Shown here: in pieces, positions 1 through 7,574 of the stretch | Layout of the letters: the number at the start of each line of letters is the position of its first letter | How positions within the stretch are numbered: the first letter of the stretch is position 1 | Notes under the pieces: generated by a model | The model's input: only the letters and a program-made list of their open reading frames with translations | Databases searched by the model: none | What the model was told of the DNA's origin: nothing | Made by a program: the position numbers and the translations under genes | Source: Thiotrichaceae bacterium | GTDB taxonomy: Bacteria; Pseudomonadota; Gammaproteobacteria; Thiotrichales; Thiotrichaceae | Length of the DNA stretch: 10,140 bases | Reading direction: 5' to 3' | Assembly: GCA_027024625.1 (NCBI GenBank) | Contig: JALVRY010000054.1 | Coordinates: 8,361 to 18,500, forward strand

Positions 1-42
1 ATCTAGTACTTAAAATTTATTGATTTTTAAATTCAAGCTAGC

Positions 43-68
43 TTATAGAAAGTTGCTATTTTCTATAA
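43..68. repeat. 9-bp inverted repeat at the toxin stop codon
   Basis: Perfect arms TTATAGAAA (43-51) and TTTCTATAA (60-68) are separated by 8 bases. The right arm covers the stop codon of the truncated toxin (63-65). The stem is AT-rich and is not followed by a T run on either strand, so it is not a convincing terminator. A second perfect palindrome, AAGCTAGCTT, lies beside it at 35-44. Confidence 0.5.
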
Positions 69-359
69 TTCTAAGTGTTTGATATTAAATAACTTAAAAT
101 TCAATGCGATTGCCCTGATTGTGGGAGTCACTACAGTAATTTGAAATGATGCTTCCAGTTCTTGCATTACGTTTAATATATCTAAATAGGATATTTTAAA
201 CTTTCTACAGAGCACATTACTTAGCTCATTTAGTACCTGTGTACTTATCCAGATATTCTCATGTTCAAGGCATTGCCTTGCTTTTTTTGACTTTGCAGGT
301 TCGTTCTCGGAATAGAGGTACACAAGTACATTTGTATCCATGAAAATGCTATCGAGCAT
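63..359 (-). pseudogene. PIN-domain (VapC-like) toxin, C-terminally truncated
   Basis: This would be the toxin of a type II toxin-antitoxin pair; PIN toxins are Mg-dependent ribonucleases. The first acidic motif is clear near the N-terminus (IFMDTNVLVYLY, Asp8 counted from the ATG at 359), and a second acidic position is in NELSNVL (Glu45). The frame stops after 98 residues, where family members usually run to about 130-140. The C-terminal part that carries the third and fourth acidic positions (a D in a YDSLI-like segment and an SED-like segment) is missing. I chose the ATG at 359, which overlaps the antitoxin end (stop 349-351), because the PIN domain begins directly after it. In-frame TTG 377 and ATG 368 and 341 are alternatives. 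Most likely an inactive remnant; a shortened functional variant is less likely. Confidence 0.7.
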
Positions 360-630
360 TAACTTCATCTCTATCAAACTTGTATTGGCTTGTATCTAGA
401 GATACAGCGTTGAATTTTTTTTCTTCACCTGCAACTAAATCAAGCTCATTGAGTTTGTTTTTATGCATTAAATCTATAAGGTAATGAAAACTTAAATCAG
501 GGTATAGTTCACCTAGGCGGCCTATTTTAGCCCAGAAGTCAACTTGACCGCCAATGGTACGATTGAAAATTTGGGCTTGTTTTTTTGCAATTTCTACTGT
601 TTTTTCAGATAGTTTTACATTAATTGACAT
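349..630 (-). CDS. ParD-like antitoxin of a type II toxin-antitoxin pair
   Basis: A 93-residue protein with the look of the ParD-like antitoxin family. It has an N-terminal SINVKLSEKTVEIAKKQAQ strand-helix segment (residues 2-20), a central NRTIGGQVDFWAKIG segment (23-37), and a charged C-terminal tail that in such proteins usually binds the toxin. The start is supported by a Shine-Dalgarno-like AGGTAAG a few bases before the ATG. The 3' end overlaps the start of the PIN-domain toxin by 11 bases, the usual coupling in these operons. A strong palindrome 24 bases upstream of the ATG (654-688) is a candidate autoregulatory operator. The gene looks complete, unlike its partner. The family call rests on recognition of the N-terminal and central segments and on the neighbour. 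Confidence 0.8.
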   Translation of the reverse strand: MSINVKLSEKTVEIAKKQAQIFNRTIGGQVDFWAKIGRLGELYPDLSFHYLIDLMHKNKLNELDLVAGEEKKFNAVSLDTSQYKFDRDEVNAR

Positions 631-653
631 ATCTTACCTAGTCTTTCTTATAG

Positions 654-688
654 AATGGGTTACTATTAGGCTCTAATGGTAACCCATT
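654..688. promoter_or_regulatory. 35-bp palindrome, candidate antitoxin operator
   Basis: Arms AATGGGTTACTATTAG (654-669) and CTAATGGTAACCCATT (673-688) are inverted copies matching at 15 of 16 positions, with a 3-base spacer. The element lies just upstream of the antitoxin start, with a weak -10-like TATAAG (652-647, minus strand) next to it and no clear -35. ParD-type antitoxins usually repress their own promoter through palindromes in this position, so an operator is the best reading. Neither side has the T run of an intrinsic terminator. Confidence 0.6.
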
Positions 689-965
689 AGCTAATCAAAA
701 ACAATTGAAATTGTAAAGAACCTACTTTGGCATTTAGATATGGAGGATTTGTATTTGTACTATAGAGCTATCCTAAAGACCAAGCTTTCAGGAATAACAT
801 TTAAATAATTACAAAAGGAGCAAAAACAGGGGGGGGTGACAAATAAAATTACAGTCACGGTAGGTGCCATAAAGTTCCTTATTATTCCCGATTAAAGCAC
901 TTTGGAATGACGAAATATGCTTATAGGCTATGTATTTTTCAAGGCTGACTAATTATTTTTGAATC
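689..965. other. intergenic stretch without a gene
   Basis: This non-coding stretch separates the end of the polysaccharide operon (stop at 966) from the toxin-antitoxin control region. I see no convincing reading frame, no tRNA-like structure and no hairpin followed by a T run that would end the operon. Visible oddities are a run of eight G (829-836) and a short inverted pair, GTGAC (836-840) and GTCAC (854-858). A degraded mobile-element end is possible but not shown. Confidence 0.5.
701..714. repeat. 14-bp perfect palindrome ACAATT-GA-AATTGT
   Basis: Inverted arms of 6 bases with a 2-base centre, 12 bases from the larger palindrome at 654-688. It could be a second protein-binding site upstream of the toxin-antitoxin genes, but a palindrome this short and AT-rich can arise by chance. 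Confidence 0.3.
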
Positions 966-2153
966 CTACCTAACGCCTTTAAGAATTCTCGTTAATACCC
1001 CAGAAATTACCTCGCAAGTTTTATTAATTTCATCTGAGGTCAATGTCGGGTGCACCAGAAACATCAGGCTTGTTTCTCCTAATTCTTTTGCGACGGGAAA
1101 ACGTTCTTCAGGACGAAAACCAGTATTATCAAATGCCTTTTCCAGATAGATTTCTGAACAGGAACCGGAAAAACAAGGTATCCCTTGCTGGTTGATTTCT
1201 TCGATAATTTTGTCACGAGTCCAGCCATCAGGTAGATTTTCAATGCGAAGGAAGACATAGCATTTGTACCAAGCATGCTCTATATAAGGAGGTGGCCAAG
1301 GTACACGGAGCAGATTAGGAAATTGTCCACAACAATCTAGTATTTGATTAGCATTATCCGTTCTTGATTTATGCCACTCAGGCATCTTTTTTATTTGGAT
1401 TCGTCCGATAGCAGACTGCATTTCTGTTAAACGCCAGTTAGTTCCAAATGATTCATGTAGCCAATGAAATCCCACTGGATGTGATTTGTTATAAACTGCA
1501 TCATAGGATTTTCCATGATCTTTAAATGCCCACATTTTTTTCCACAAGGCTTCATCATTAGTAGTGACCATGCCGCCCTCACCGCCTGTTGTCATGATTT
1601 TATCTTGACAAAAAGACCACGCAGCAACATGTCCTAATGAGCCAACAGAACGACCTTTATATTTTGCACCATGTGCTTGAGCACAGTCTTCAATCACTTT
1701 GATTTCATATTGATTAGCTAAATCCATAATAGAATCCATATCGCAAGACCAGCCTGCAAGATGTACAGCAATGATTGCTTTTGTTCTGGGAGTGACAACA
1801 GTTTTAATTGTTTCAGCAGTAATATTCTGAGAGTCTGGATCAATCTCTGCAAATACGGGCGTTGCACCGAGCATAACAATAGCACTGACAGAGGCAAGAA
1901 AAGTACGTGGAGTAACAATAACCTCATCGCCTTCGCCAATTCCCAGACCATGCAAGGCAAGCTCCAGTGCTACAGTACCGTTAGCTACTGCAATGGCATG
2001 ATTGCAATGTGTAAAACATGCAAATTCTTTTTCAAACAGCCTGCCTTCTTCACCCGTCCAGTAATTAACCTTGTTGGATAAAAGGATTTTTTTTACGGCT
2101 TCTGCTTCTTGGTTTGTGAAGGATGGCCAGGGGGAAATTGGTAAACTAGTCAC
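966..2153 (-). CDS. DegT/DnrJ/EryC1/StrS family sugar aminotransferase
   Basis: A PLP-dependent, type I fold aminotransferase of 395 residues, the normal family length. Such enzymes transfer an amino group from glutamate to a keto group of a nucleotide-activated sugar in the cytoplasm. Visible landmarks are the N-terminal KVNYWTGEEGRLFE segment (28-41), ANGTVALELAL (57-67) for phosphate binding, EDCAQAHGA (155-163) with the PLP-ring Asp156, and SFCQDKIMTTGGEGGM (180-195) with Lys185 as the probable PLP lysine. The start is a GTG 24 bases after the HAD gene stop; the ribosome site is weak (AAGAG, rather far upstream). Last gene of the operon. Its position with a PglC-like transferase suggests a 4-amino sugar for the first residue of the repeat unit. 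The exact substrate and amination position cannot be read from the sequence. Confidence 0.9.
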   Translation of the reverse strand: MTSLPISPWPSFTNQEAEAVKKILLSNKVNYWTGEEGRLFEKEFACFTHCNHAIAVANGTVALELALHGLGIGEGDEVIVTPRTFLASVSAIVMLGATPVFAEIDPDSQNITAETIKTVVTPRTKAIIAVHLAGWSCDMDSIMDLANQYEIKVIEDCAQAHGAKYKGRSVGSLGHVAAWSFCQDKIMTTGGEGGMVTTNDEALWKKMWAFKDHGKSYDAVYNKSHPVGFHWLHESFGTNWRLTEMQSAIGRIQIKKMPEWHKSRTDNANQILDCCGQFPNLLRVPWPPPYIEHAWYKCYVFLRIENLPDGWTRDKIIEEINQQGIPCFSGSCSEIYLEKAFDNTGFRPEERFPVAKELGETSLMFLVHPTLTSDEINKTCEVISGVLTRILKGVR

Positions 2154-2177
2154 TATAAAAGATACACTCTTAAGTTA

Positions 2178-2843
2178 TTACAAAATTTCGGGCAATTGTT
2201 TTAAGGAGGTAATGGTTGTATCTGCTAAATACTCTTCAGAAATTACAATATCTTGATACTCACCAGCATCCCTTTTAACGCAGATAGTTTGCCACCCCAA
2301 ACGTTTTGCGGTGATAAAATCTTTTTTTACATTATCACCTACATAGATACAATCTTCTGCTAGCACCCCTATCTGTGATTGTATTGCGAGATAGGGTTTT
2401 TCATGGGGTTTCCAATATTCTCGACCAAAAGCATCCGAGATAACAATAGCGTCAAATTTTCCAGAAATGCCAAGAGATTCTATTTTGTTTTTTTGAGTAT
2501 CTAGATAACCATCAGTAATCATGCCGACTTTCATTTTACTTGAATAATAGTTTAATGCCCATTTTGCATCTTTAAATAACTCAATTTCGGGCTTGTGCTG
2601 ACGGTATACATCAACAAGTTGAGTAACAAAATTATCCGTAAATGTTACCCCAAGAGCTTCAAGTGACTGGTTAAAAATTCTTCCTCTTTCACCTGAGGTA
2701 AAAAGTTGGTTCGCTTTTTTTAAAAAACCATTGATAGTATGTTGCTCACTTAAAAAATGATCAACTGCACTAAAACCACTTAATACATACTGATGCTCTG
2801 AATAAAGCGTATCATCAAGATCAAAAACAATGCATGTTCTCAC
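2178..2843 (-). CDS. HAD-superfamily hydrolase (subfamily IA-like), probable phosphatase
   Basis: A 221-residue protein with all four HAD motifs: FDLDDT with nucleophile Asp8 and acid Asp10, MITDG with Thr110, Lys145 in YWKPHEKP, and the Mg-binding acids Asp170 and Asp175 in YVGDNVKKDF. The helical region between motifs I and II (about 20-95) fits a C1 cap, as in small-molecule phosphatases. Its start GTG overlaps the stop of the ATP-grasp gene (GTGA), with an AGGGGA ribosome site about ten bases upstream, so the two are probably translationally coupled. The ATP-grasp partner and the sugar aminotransferase next door suggest a phosphorylated intermediate of the cell-surface sugar pathway as substrate, but the substrate is unknown. 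Confidence 0.88.
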   Translation of the reverse strand: MRTCIVFDLDDTLYSEHQYVLSGFSAVDHFLSEQHTINGFLKKANQLFTSGERGRIFNQSLEALGVTFTDNFVTQLVDVYRQHKPEIELFKDAKWALNYYSSKMKVGMITDGYLDTQKNKIESLGISGKFDAIVISDAFGREYWKPHEKPYLAIQSQIGVLAEDCIYVGDNVKKDFITAKRLGWQTICVKRDAGEYQDIVISEEYLADTTITSLKQLPEIL

Positions 2844-3823
2844 CGAATTTTATCCCCTGAAACAATAATTTCATCATCGAAACGGAGCATGGCTAGGTCA
2901 TCTTTCCAACAATCCATACTCGCTTCACAAGGAATCTCTGCAATTTCTTGATAAATCCACTTTGGAAAATTTGCACCAGCATGTAGTGAGAGTGGAATTC
3001 CTCCACCAAAGCGTGGGTTGATCTCAATAAATTTAATTTCACCAGATTCCTTTAGAAAGCATTGAACGGTAATGCATCCAATAGCATTTGGTAGTTTATT
3101 AACAACATCAGTTACTGCTTGAATAATAGCGTGGTTGCGTGTTGTTAACCCCTTGCTTACCTCTCCTCCTCTGGTTTCTAATCGTTTGCGAGGTACAACA
3201 CAGCGAACTTTGCCAGAGAAATCGACATATACATCACAGGTGTATTCATCGCCTTCTATGTACTCTTGAAGCATGGCATTGTTGACATAATCCATGAAAA
3301 AATCTAATTCATTATGGTTGTAAATCTTGTGGACACCCAAACTACAGCTTCCATCCCAAGGCTTTAGTAATAATGGAAATGCCGCAGAATCCAGATGTTC
3401 TATTTCATTGTTGGAATATACTTTTGGCGTTGGGATATTATTTTCACAAAAAAATTGATAAGTACTATTCTTATCAAAGCATATGGTATTTGTTGCTTCA
3501 TCCGAAACGAGTAAACGGGTTCCTAATTCCTCAAATTCGTTCCTATGTTGCGATAACAATACTAAGTCTGTGTCGATTAGCGAAACCAATAAATCAATTT
3601 CTTTTTCTTCGCAAAGTTTAAGTAGAGAAGAAATATAATCAGTATCAGATACTCTGGGAATTAAATGGAAATTTTCAGTTACAAATGAAGCGGGTGCGGA
3701 TAAGCCAGCATCAGCAGCAAAAATTTCACCCTCAAGGTCAAGCTCGGATAAAGCCTTCTGAAAATGCTTAATTAAAGAAACCCTGCGTCCTACAGCGGTA
3801 AATAAAATATTAACTTTAAGCAT
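2840..3823 (-). CDS. ATP-grasp domain ligase (carbamoyl-phosphate synthase large subunit-like)
   Basis: A 327-residue single-unit ATP-grasp protein. An N-terminal Rossmann-like pre-ATP-grasp domain begins NILFTAVGRR (5-14). The ATP-binding core follows with LLKPWDGSCSLGV (152-164, ATP-contacting Lys154 and the glycine-rich loop), QEYIEGDEYTCDVYVD (186-201), and the Mg-binding FIEINPRFGGG (265-275). Family members join a carboxylate to an amine or thiol through an acyl-phosphate made with ATP. It is far shorter than carbamoyl-phosphate synthase, so that label on homologues is only a resemblance. The ATG directly follows the TGA of the phosphoglycosyl transferase gene, and the 3' end overlaps the HAD gene. 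I infer a role in decorating an amino sugar with an acyl or aminoacyl group; this is not shown by the sequence. Confidence 0.85.
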   Translation of the reverse strand: MLKVNILFTAVGRRVSLIKHFQKALSELDLEGEIFAADAGLSAPASFVTENFHLIPRVSDTDYISSLLKLCEEKEIDLLVSLIDTDLVLLSQHRNEFEELGTRLLVSDEATNTICFDKNSTYQFFCENNIPTPKVYSNNEIEHLDSAAFPLLLKPWDGSCSLGVHKIYNHNELDFFMDYVNNAMLQEYIEGDEYTCDVYVDFSGKVRCVVPRKRLETRGGEVSKGLTTRNHAIIQAVTDVVNKLPNAIGCITVQCFLKESGEIKFIEINPRFGGGIPLSLHAGANFPKWIYQEIAEIPCEASMDCWKDDLAMLRFDDEIIVSGDKIR

Positions 3824-4435
3824 TCATTTAATCTCTTGTGAGGATTTATCTGATCCAGTAAAAAAAGGCATGGTAGCTTCGCCTTCCGCACTAATGCCTT
3901 CACGAATAAACACCTTCTTTACGGTTAGTAATAATATTTTCAAATCCAGCCAAAATGACTGATTATCAACATACCAGACATCCAGTTTGAATTTATCTTC
4001 CCAGCTAATAGCATTGCGACCATTAACTTGCGCCCAGCCGGTTATACCTGGTCGAACTTCATGGCGACGAGCTTGCTCTTTGGAATACAAGGGAAGATAT
4101 TCTACCAGCAAAGGCCTGGGTCCGACCAAGCTCATATCTCCTTTTAATACATTCCATAAAGCAGGTAACTCATCAAGGCTGGTGGAACGTAATGTTTTGC
4201 CAAAAGAGGTAAGTCTCTCGCTATCTGGCAGTGGGTTGCCGGATTTATCTAAAGCGTTTCTCATTGTTCTAAATTTAAAGATAGTAAAAGGTTTACCATA
4301 TAGTCTAGGTCGTGTTTGTTTAAATAAAACAGGATTACCAAGTTTAAGATATATTAATAGTGCCGTAATCGCTAATATCGGCGAAAACAAAATTAACACT
4401 GATATGGATATTATAATATCAAATATCCGTTTCAT
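3824..4435 (-). CDS. PglC-like initiating sugar phosphotransferase
   Basis: A small monotopic phosphoglycosyl transferase of 203 residues, the size of the bare catalytic domain as in PglC, without the extra N-terminal membrane bundle of WbaP/WcaJ. It transfers a sugar phosphate from a UDP-sugar to undecaprenyl phosphate at the inner membrane face, starting the repeat unit. Seen: an N-terminal hydrophobic helix (about 5-31) containing the SP pair expected of a re-entrant helix, FKFRTM (53-58), the catalytic Asp-Glu pair in [21 protein letters not shown] (Asp88, Glu89), GPRP (105-108) and [12 protein letters not shown] (129-140). Its ATG overlaps the stop of the GT4 gene (ATGA), with a GAGGA ribosome site nine bases upstream. 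The sugar donor is not readable; the adjacent aminotransferase hints at an amino-deoxy sugar. Confidence 0.93.
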   Translation of the reverse strand: MKRIFDIIISISVLILFSPILAITALLIYLKLGNPVLFKQTRPRLYGKPFTIFKFRTMRNALDKSGNPLPDSERLTSFGKTLRSTSLDELPALWNVLKGDMSLVGPRPLLVEYLPLYSKEQARRHEVRPGITGWAQVNGRNAISWEDKFKLDVWYVDNQSFWLDLKILLLTVKKVFIREGISAEGEATMPFFTGSDKSSQEIK

Positions 4436-5649
4436 TTCTGTGTTTCCTCAATCCATACCACAAAATCATTAGAAAGTTTTTTCCGGTCAAATTGATTAGC
4501 TAACTTTTGACTCTTTTCTCCCATGCCAAGTAACTCACTTCGATTAACCGCAGCATACTCTAATGCATTGGCGAAGCTAATCTTATTATCAGGAGGAACT
4601 GGGAAACCATTTCTGTTTTCATTAATCATATTTGCTAACCAACCAGGGTAGTTATTTAAAACAGGTAAGCCAACGGCAATATAATCAAAAAACTTATTGG
4701 GTGATGTTCCATAATAAAAAACTGGAACATTCCTAAGCATTTGTAAACCAATATCAGCACCTTTTAAATAGGCAACCAGTTCTGTTTTTGGAACTGGATC
4801 AAGAAAGATACAGTTAGTTAACCCCTCATTATTTGCTCGTTTAACTAGCTGAGGTTTTTCTTTGCCTTGACCAATAAAGCAAAATTTTATATCGGTTCTG
4901 CCTCGTTTTAATAATTCTGCCGCCGCATCAAGTGCAGCACCGACACCATTAGCAAGACCATGAGTTCCTGTGAAGACAGCTAATAGATCCGAGTCCTCAA
5001 CTCCTTCAGGTCGTTTGGGTTTAATATTATTATCTGTAAATAGTTCAAGGTCACAGCCATTAGGAATCATGGTAATTTTGCTATTTTTAACACCACGTTT
5101 CTTAATTCCTTTAACAATTCCAGGTGACAAACCAATACAAGCATGAGCCGAGCGATATGAAGCCCATTCAAGTATGCCCATCATCCATAAAATAATAGGA
5201 TTTTTTATAACCCCCATTTCACGAGGGAGTTCCGGCCAAAGGTCTCGCACTTCAAAGACAAAGCGTTTGCCACGTAGCCAACGAGCAAATATCCCTGGTA
5301 TGCCAGCAGTTAAGGGTGTTGATGTGGCAAATACAAGATCATATTCTCTAGTTAGTGCAACCTTGATGCTTTTTAATGCAAACTTCAAAAAGACACTCGT
5401 GCGCTTTAAAAAGCTGTCTGTATTAGAATAGGGAAGCTCAAATTCTATAATATGGATTCCATCAACTGTACCTTTACGACCCCCTTTGTAATAAGAGTCA
5501 GTTAATCCAGTATCACCACCACCATAACTACCACAAACAAGGGTTACTTCATGCCCAGCTTTTATTAATGCACGAGACATTTCGTAGGAACGTGTGCCTG
5601 CCGCACCTTGTGGTGTGGAAAAATGCTGATGGAAATAAAGGACTTTCAT
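4432..5649 (-). CDS. glycosyltransferase family 4 (WbuB/WcaI-like)
   Basis: A 405-residue GT-B fold glycosyltransferase that would add a sugar to the growing lipid-linked repeat unit at the cytoplasmic membrane face. The N-terminal domain has [20 protein letters not shown] (5-24), typical of the WbuB/WcaI group, and [11 protein letters not shown] (132-142). The C-terminal, nucleotide-sugar domain has [12 protein letters not shown] (226-237), [11 protein letters not shown] (258-268), [20 protein letters not shown] (286-305) and the donor-binding [20 protein letters not shown] (312-331). WbuB homologues transfer an N-acetyl-fucosamine in known O-antigens, but specificity cannot be assigned here. 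The start lies 12 bases after the lyase-like gene stop and lacks a clear ribosome site, suggesting translation coupled to that gene. Confidence 0.92.
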   Translation of the reverse strand: MKVLYFHQHFSTPQGAAGTRSYEMSRALIKAGHEVTLVCGSYGGGDTGLTDSYYKGGRKGTVDGIHIIEFELPYSNTDSFLKRTSVFLKFALKSIKVALTREYDLVFATSTPLTAGIPGIFARWLRGKRFVFEVRDLWPELPREMGVIKNPIILWMMGILEWASYRSAHACIGLSPGIVKGIKKRGVKNSKITMIPNGCDLELFTDNNIKPKRPEGVEDSDLLAVFTGTHGLANGVGAALDAAAELLKRGRTDIKFCFIGQGKEKPQLVKRANNEGLTNCIFLDPVPKTELVAYLKGADIGLQMLRNVPVFYYGTSPNKFFDYIAVGLPVLNNYPGWLANMINENRNGFPVPPDNKISFANALEYAAVNRSELLGMGEKSQKLANQFDRKKLSNDFVVWIEETQK

Positions 5650-5661
5650 AAATAAGTTTCG

Positions 5662-7521
5662 TTAGTGTAAAGTAAATATGGATTCTATTGATCCAAATTC
5701 TTTGCAAGTTACTTCTAGAATAGGAATCATTGTTTTATTCATGTAATAAAGTGATTCTTTTGCTTCTAATAATTTTAGTGACAGTTTCAAGTTTGATTTA
5801 ATTTCAATATCAAAACTATCACTTGTCAGCCTATTGCCTTTTAAAGTCCAGCTTTCAGTTGATAGCCTCCACCGTAAAGTAGCATGTGATGAAAAGCCTT
5901 CAAATTTATCTATAACTTTCCATCCAGCTTGTGTGTTTAGTAATGATCGTTCGTGATTAACACCCATTGAGTCTTTGTAAGCTGAAGATATATGACCTTT
6001 ACTGTTATTACTAATATTTAGCTTACTAGGTTTTAGCCAGTTACCAAATAAGAAGCGTCCTAAGCGTGGCATTTGATCTCTATCATCAAATTGAATCGTG
6101 CTATGAGATTGTGTGCCTGAAAAATAGGTCAACAAATTATCATCGGTATTATAACTATAAGTTCCCCCATCTCTAATAACATTTACCCCTTTATGCCAAA
6201 TGTCAATATGATGCGCATCAGCATGACTAGGGCGAAATTTATAAACAGGGAGTCGCATCATTGCAAAGCCTCGATCTTTTCTTAGAATAGCATATCCGCC
6301 ATTTTTAAATAATGAAGTAGATGGTTTATGAGAAGATGGAGGGAATTTATTTGTATCAATATTAAAAAGTGTTAACAAGGGATGTCGTACGGAATCATCT
6401 CTAGGGTTTTCTTTTAAAAATACAACCGAACTAAGTTGAACACTTGGTCTAAAATCTCTATAGGAACTATTATCAAAATTAAAAAGATAAGCGCCATCAT
6501 TAGCACCTAAGTTAGGTGCATTTTTATTATCTTTATCCGTCATTAAATAAAGCCATTTAGAAGCCAGTTTCATTTTTTTATAATAAGCAATACTAAACTC
6601 TTTAAGATTAAAATGTTCTCGGTATAACTCAACAAATGCTAGACTATCTAAAAATAAGCGATGATAAGTAATAGAGTGTTGAGAAAAACTACCATCATCC
6701 ATTACAAGTTTTATTACTCTATTCTCAAGCCAAAACCGACCTTTTTTTGACCATTTAATAGCCATTTTTTTTTGCTTAGTATTGCCATGCTTAATGAGAT
6801 AGTCGCCCACTATAAATAATGCTGCAGCCTCACTTGTGCCATGATTATTATCTTGTGCCATGGCATAGTGTAATGTGGGCATAACTCTAGAGGCGTGAGC
6901 TTCTAATAAGGATAAAACCCCTTCATTTGGCTTATGAAAATTATTATCAATCATTAATGATGATGCTAAAAGATTAAGGCAACGCAGTGAGGCTTCTTGT
7001 CCACATTTCCAGTTAATTCCACTATTTACTGGATTCTTTTTTGCCCAATCACGAAGCCATAGTTCTAGTAAGGGTAATGCTTTCTGATCACCTTGTTTGT
7101 ATGACCATGCCATTTTGGGTAACCAATCAAAGCGTGATAACTCCCAAACTAGTTTAATATCACCTAGTTCTGGAATGAAATCAGGAATATCTGACCAATG
7201 AGTATCTGTAAGCTTGGTTTCTGTTATTTGATTAAGTCCATCCCCCCTGTTTTTAGCACTTTTGTGCAATTTATTCCAAGGGTTATCGAACCAATTAGGG
7301 GGAGAATCGACAGCAATAGAATGAAATGAAAAATAGTCTACTTTAATTTTATTTGGTTTATTGGGAGTTGCTACTGATTCTGAAAAAATGGGTTTGTTAC
7401 CCAAGACAATAATGGGTAGTACCTGTTTATAATACCCTAGTTTTTTCAAAATACGATATGAGACGACAATAACAATATTTTTAAAGCCAAGTCGATACCA
7501 TGTAAATAGCTTATCTTTCAT
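5662..7521 (-). CDS. heparinase II/III family protein (alginate-lyase-like)
   Basis: A 619-residue protein of the heparinase II/III type, close to the usual full length. The N-terminal two thirds (about 75-350) are helix-rich, as in the alpha/alpha toroid of these lyases, with DNNHGTSEAAAL (224-235) and SITYHRLFLD (283-292). The C-terminal beta part has FRPSHADAHHIDIWHKG (429-445) and RDGGTYSYN (450-458). By analogy with heparinase II, candidate catalytic residues are His227, Tyr286 and one of His433, His437 or His438; this is inference. Homologues cleave uronic-acid polysaccharides by beta-elimination. No convincing Sec signal peptide is visible; there is only a short hydrophobic patch near residues 15-21. 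It may therefore act inside the cell or as a synthesis-linked enzyme. It lies 53 bases after the two-domain oxidoreductase, a pairing I know from polysaccharide clusters. Confidence 0.88.
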   Translation of the reverse strand: MKDKLFTWYRLGFKNIVIVVSYRILKKLGYYKQVLPIIVLGNKPIFSESVATPNKPNKIKVDYFSFHSIAVDSPPNWFDNPWNKLHKSAKNRGDGLNQITETKLTDTHWSDIPDFIPELGDIKLVWELSRFDWLPKMAWSYKQGDQKALPLLELWLRDWAKKNPVNSGINWKCGQEASLRCLNLLASSLMIDNNFHKPNEGVLSLLEAHASRVMPTLHYAMAQDNNHGTSEAAALFIVGDYLIKHGNTKQKKMAIKWSKKGRFWLENRVIKLVMDDGSFSQHSITYHRLFLDSLAFVELYREHFNLKEFSIAYYKKMKLASKWLYLMTDKDNKNAPNLGANDGAYLFNFDNSSYRDFRPSVQLSSVVFLKENPRDDSVRHPLLTLFNIDTNKFPPSSHKPSTSLFKNGGYAILRKDRGFAMMRLPVYKFRPSHADAHHIDIWHKGVNVIRDGGTYSYNTDDNLLTYFSGTQSHSTIQFDDRDQMPRLGRFLFGNWLKPSKLNISNNSKGHISSAYKDSMGVNHERSLLNTQAGWKVIDKFEGFSSHATLRWRLSTESWTLKGNRLTSDSFDIEIKSNLKLSLKLLEAKESLYYMNKTMIPILEVTCKEFGSIESIFTLH

Positions 7522-7574
7522 ATTGTAAATAAAACAACTTTATATAATTCATGTGTAGATGAAGTTGCTGGCTA

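Noticed and set aside
829..836. G8 tract as a phase-variation switch
   Set aside because: It lies in no reading frame and about 200 bases upstream of the nearest start, so slippage would not obviously switch any gene.
900..965. Intrinsic terminator for the polysaccharide operon
   Set aside because: No stable GC-rich hairpin followed by a T run is visible on the minus strand after the stop at 966.
1761..2081. 106-residue plus-strand reading frame
   Set aside because: It is antisense to the DegT aminotransferase, whose motifs fill the region; its composition looks random.
2840..3823. True carbamoyl-phosphate synthase large subunit
   Set aside because: Only one ATP-grasp unit of 327 residues is present, less than a third of the real enzyme, and the context is sugar biosynthesis.
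3987..4472. 161-residue plus-strand reading frame
   Set aside because: It lies antisense to the phosphoglycosyl transferase and the GT4 end, both of which have clear family motifs; it has no recognisable domain and no ribosome site I can support.
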